Source: Hydrogenispora ethanolica
GTDB lineage: Bacteria > Bacillota > UBA4882 > UBA8346
DNA: 64,000 nt
Direction of reading: 5' to 3'
NCBI RefSeq assembly: GCF_004340685.1
Contig: NZ_SLUN01000026.1
Span: 24,378 to 88,377 of the forward strand
A model generated the notes under the pieces. It was not told the origin of the DNA. It was given only the letters and a program-made list of their open reading frames with translations, and did no database searches. The position numbers and the translations under genes are program-made. Position 1 is the first letter of the stretch, and every line of letters starts with the position of its first letter. This document shows positions 62,548 through 64,000 of this stretch, piece by piece.

Positions 62548-63201
62548 ATGAATCAGGTTTACGCTCCCGGTTGCGCCGTGATGATTTACAAACCCGAACT
62601 CGCCCAAAAGATGCTGGCGTTTTTCCAGCGGGAATCCGGCGCTATCCCAGTACATTTGACTTGCTGCAGGCATGAACCGAAACTGCCCGCCGGTACCAGG
62701 GTCATCAACACCTGCGCCGGTTGCGACCGGCGTTACCGTGAGCTTTACGACGGGGTATCGACCATTTCGCTCTGGGAGATCCTGGCCGAAAGCGAATCCT
62801 TTCCTTTTCCCGACTATCACGGCCAGACGATGGCCATCCACGACGCCTGCCCCACCCGCGGCGAGGAGCGGGTGCACCGGGCGGTCCGGAAGCTGCTGGA
62901 GAAGATGAAGATCACGGTGCTGGAGCCGGAAAACACCCGGGACCGGGCGACTTGCTGCGGCGATAGCTTCTACGGCGCCTTGCCGGTGGAACAGGTGAAA
63001 GAACAGATGAAAAAACGCGCCCGGGAGATGCCTGCCGAAGATGTGGCCGTTTACTGTCTTTCCTGCGTCAAGGCGATGCACATTGGCGGGAAAAAGACCC
63101 ATTATCTGCTCGATCTGTTATGGAACGAAGCGACGACTCCCGGAACCTCCGAGCCCGAAGCGTGGCACGGGGAATTGCAACGCTTCATCGCCGAGCATTG
63201 A
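62548..63201 (+). CDS. CCG-domain Fe-S protein (HdrB/LutA-like)
   Basis: The protein has 217 residues. Repeated cysteine motifs of the CCG family are visible: YAPGCAVMIY and LTCCRHEP in the first half, NTCAGCDRRY, HDACPTR, TCCGDSF and YCLSCVKAM in the second. Such domains bind [4Fe-4S]-type clusters in heterodisulfide reductase B, lactate-utilisation and succinate dehydrogenase-like proteins. Here it stands alone, so it is probably a partner-dependent electron-transfer protein. GGAGGGATAAT precedes the ATG at 62548. Confidence 0.82.
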   Translation: MNQVYAPGCAVMIYKPELAQKMLAFFQRESGAIPVHLTCCRHEPKLPAGTRVINTCAGCDRRYRELYDGVSTISLWEILAESESFPFPDYHGQTMAIHDACPTRGEERVHRAVRKLLEKMKITVLEPENTRDRATCCGDSFYGALPVEQVKEQMKKRAREMPAEDVAVYCLSCVKAMHIGGKKTHYLLDLLWNEATTPGTSEPEAWHGELQRFIAEH

Positions 63202-63379
63202 GGAAATTGTTCCTTCATCTTCAATCGCATAGGCCATCTATCGAACAAAATTGCGTTCATTTTGGGGCACGATATAAAGTAGTCTTACAAACTTAAAGGT
63301 AGCAAGGATTTACACCATTTTTTAGAATCGGATTGAAAGGAGGGTGTTTGATCCTTGCCATTCTGATTGTCTAAAAATC

Positions 63380-63622
63380 GACCTCTCCCCCGTCCCCTCC
63401 CCGGCGCAGTCTTTTTGATGGTTGACTCGACGGGGAGGGGCGAATAGCGATAAACTGTTGCCAATTATGGGGTTTTCTTAGGCCTGAATTCTGGAAGTTG
63501 AATTTGCAGAAAGACTTGCTTTTTGTTTAAACATTGGCCCGTGTTTCAAGCGATTGACCCCTCCCCGTCGAATGAGCCCTCAAAACTTACTGCGCCGGGG
63601 AGGGGAGCGGGGAGAGGTTGCT
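63380..63622. repeat. Large inverted repeat, family D (arms 1 and 2)
   Basis: Arm 1 (63380-63437, CGACCTCTCCCCCG...CGACGGGGAGGGG) is inverted at 63563-63622 (CCCCTCCCCGTCG...CGGGGAGAGG). Each arm has its own internal pairing CCCCTCCCCG / CGGGGAGGGG. The 63202-64000 stretch has no gene. Confidence 0.8.
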
Positions 63623-63644
63623 TTTGGACTTACTTTATCGCTAC

Positions 63645-63727
63645 ATAAGTTGAATTAAATATCTGTTATGCATCATGTCCCGTAAGCCTTCCATGATGGA
63701 TAAATTAAGGAATTTAATTCAACTTAT
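63645..63727. repeat. Nested palindromic element inside repeat D
   Basis: Outer arms ATAAGTTGAATTAAAT and ATTTAATTCAACTTAT (perfect 16 bp), inner stem CATCATG / CATGATG. The arm is close to that of the 15276 element. Confidence 0.8.
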
Positions 63728-63737
63728 CACAGCTGAA

Positions 63738-63857
63738 ATAGGATGAAATAAATTCCGTTTTAATTCCATTTGCATTCGGCCTTCTATGCAAACGGCTTTG
63801 TTAAAAGTCGTTGCATTAGGAATGCAAATCTTAGTACAGAAATTTATTTCATCCTAT
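63738..63857. repeat. Second nested palindromic element inside repeat D
   Basis: Outer arms ATAGGATGAAATAAATT (63738-63754) and exact complement (63841-63857); inner pair TTTGCATT / AATGCAAA. It lies 10 bp from the previous element. Confidence 0.8.
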
Positions 63858-63892
63858 CCCGGCGAAGCCGGAACCAAAAAGGTTTTTGGAGA

Positions 63893-64000
63893 TCAATAGA
63901 GAGATAAAGCAAGTCCAAAAGCGACCTCTCCCCGATCCCCTCCCCGGCGAAGCGAATTCAGATAGACATTTCGACGGGGAGGGGTCAATCGCTTGAAACG
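63893..64000. repeat. Repeat family D, arm 3, running to the window edge
   Basis: It is the inverse of 63543-63636: GATAAAGCAAGTCCAAAAGC at its left end and TCAATCGCTTGAAACG at the right end both match complements in arm 2. Arms 2 and 3 thus enclose the two nested palindromes. Confidence 0.8.

Overview
This is a GC-rich chromosomal window, apart from one AT-rich island, and it most likely comes from an anaerobic, spore-forming-lineage Bacillota. The clues are a group B-type monomeric [FeFe] hydrogenase, a sodium-pumping oxaloacetate decarboxylase, a Spo0E-like phosphatase, a PLP-binding MocR regulator, strong Gram-positive ribosome binding sites, frequent TTG/GTG starts and consensus sigma-A promoters. 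A relative of the Hydrogenispora/Limnochordia clade would fit, but that is inference; no rRNA is present to settle it.

Layout. 0-5.3 kb: end of a mannose-6-phosphate isomerase-like gene, a 42-bp tandem repeat, two small accessory genes, a DUF6338-type membrane protein pair, and the two-gene hydrogenase operon. 5.7-9.5 kb: a PHP phosphoesterase gene, a MocR regulator and an MFS transporter; the PHP and MFS promoters carry the same operator-like motif at identical spacing. 9.6-12.5 kb: MATE exporter and Nramp metal importer. 12.7-17.5 kb: a TetR plus HlyD/ATPase/ATPase/permease exporter operon laid out like ybiH-ybhGFS. 17.6-19.9 kb: sensor kinase and response regulator. 20.2-23.2 kb: a protein with four retropepsin-like modules plus PDZ, a 21-bp tandem repeat and a DUF1992 protein. 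23.3-28.4 kb: aminotransferase, tRNA-Leu(CAG), acetoacetate decarboxylase-like protein and M20 amidohydrolase. 28.6-34.5 kb: adenine deaminase and a polyamine-type ABC importer. 34.6-40 kb: repeat-rich DNA containing a frameshifted alkA, a PadR regulator and an FMN reductase-like gene that share a palindromic operator.

40.2-53.2 kb is an accessory region. An AT-rich island begins beside a degenerate tRNA-Ile-like sequence and carries five overlapping or abutting genes: a CoiA-like zinc-finger protein, a coiled-coil protein with a degenerate NTPase domain, an unknown protein, a 1737-aa DEAH helicase with a DUF1998-type C-terminus, and a Dam-family adenine methylase. It looks like a Druantia/DISARM-like anti-phage system of unfamiliar composition and is the best candidate for an undescribed system here. 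It is followed by a transposase remnant, an XRE repressor whose likely operator lies inside the promoter of a Spo0E-like gene, and a MNT/HEPN toxin-antitoxin pair.

54.3-63.2 kb returns to GC-rich housekeeping DNA: a second ABC importer (binding protein, two permeases, ATPase), the oadA-oadG-bccP-oadB sodium pump operon and a CCG-domain Fe-S protein. Intergenic DNA throughout is unusually rich in long nested palindromes. One of them has a naturally empty counterpart site in the window, which shows it was inserted.
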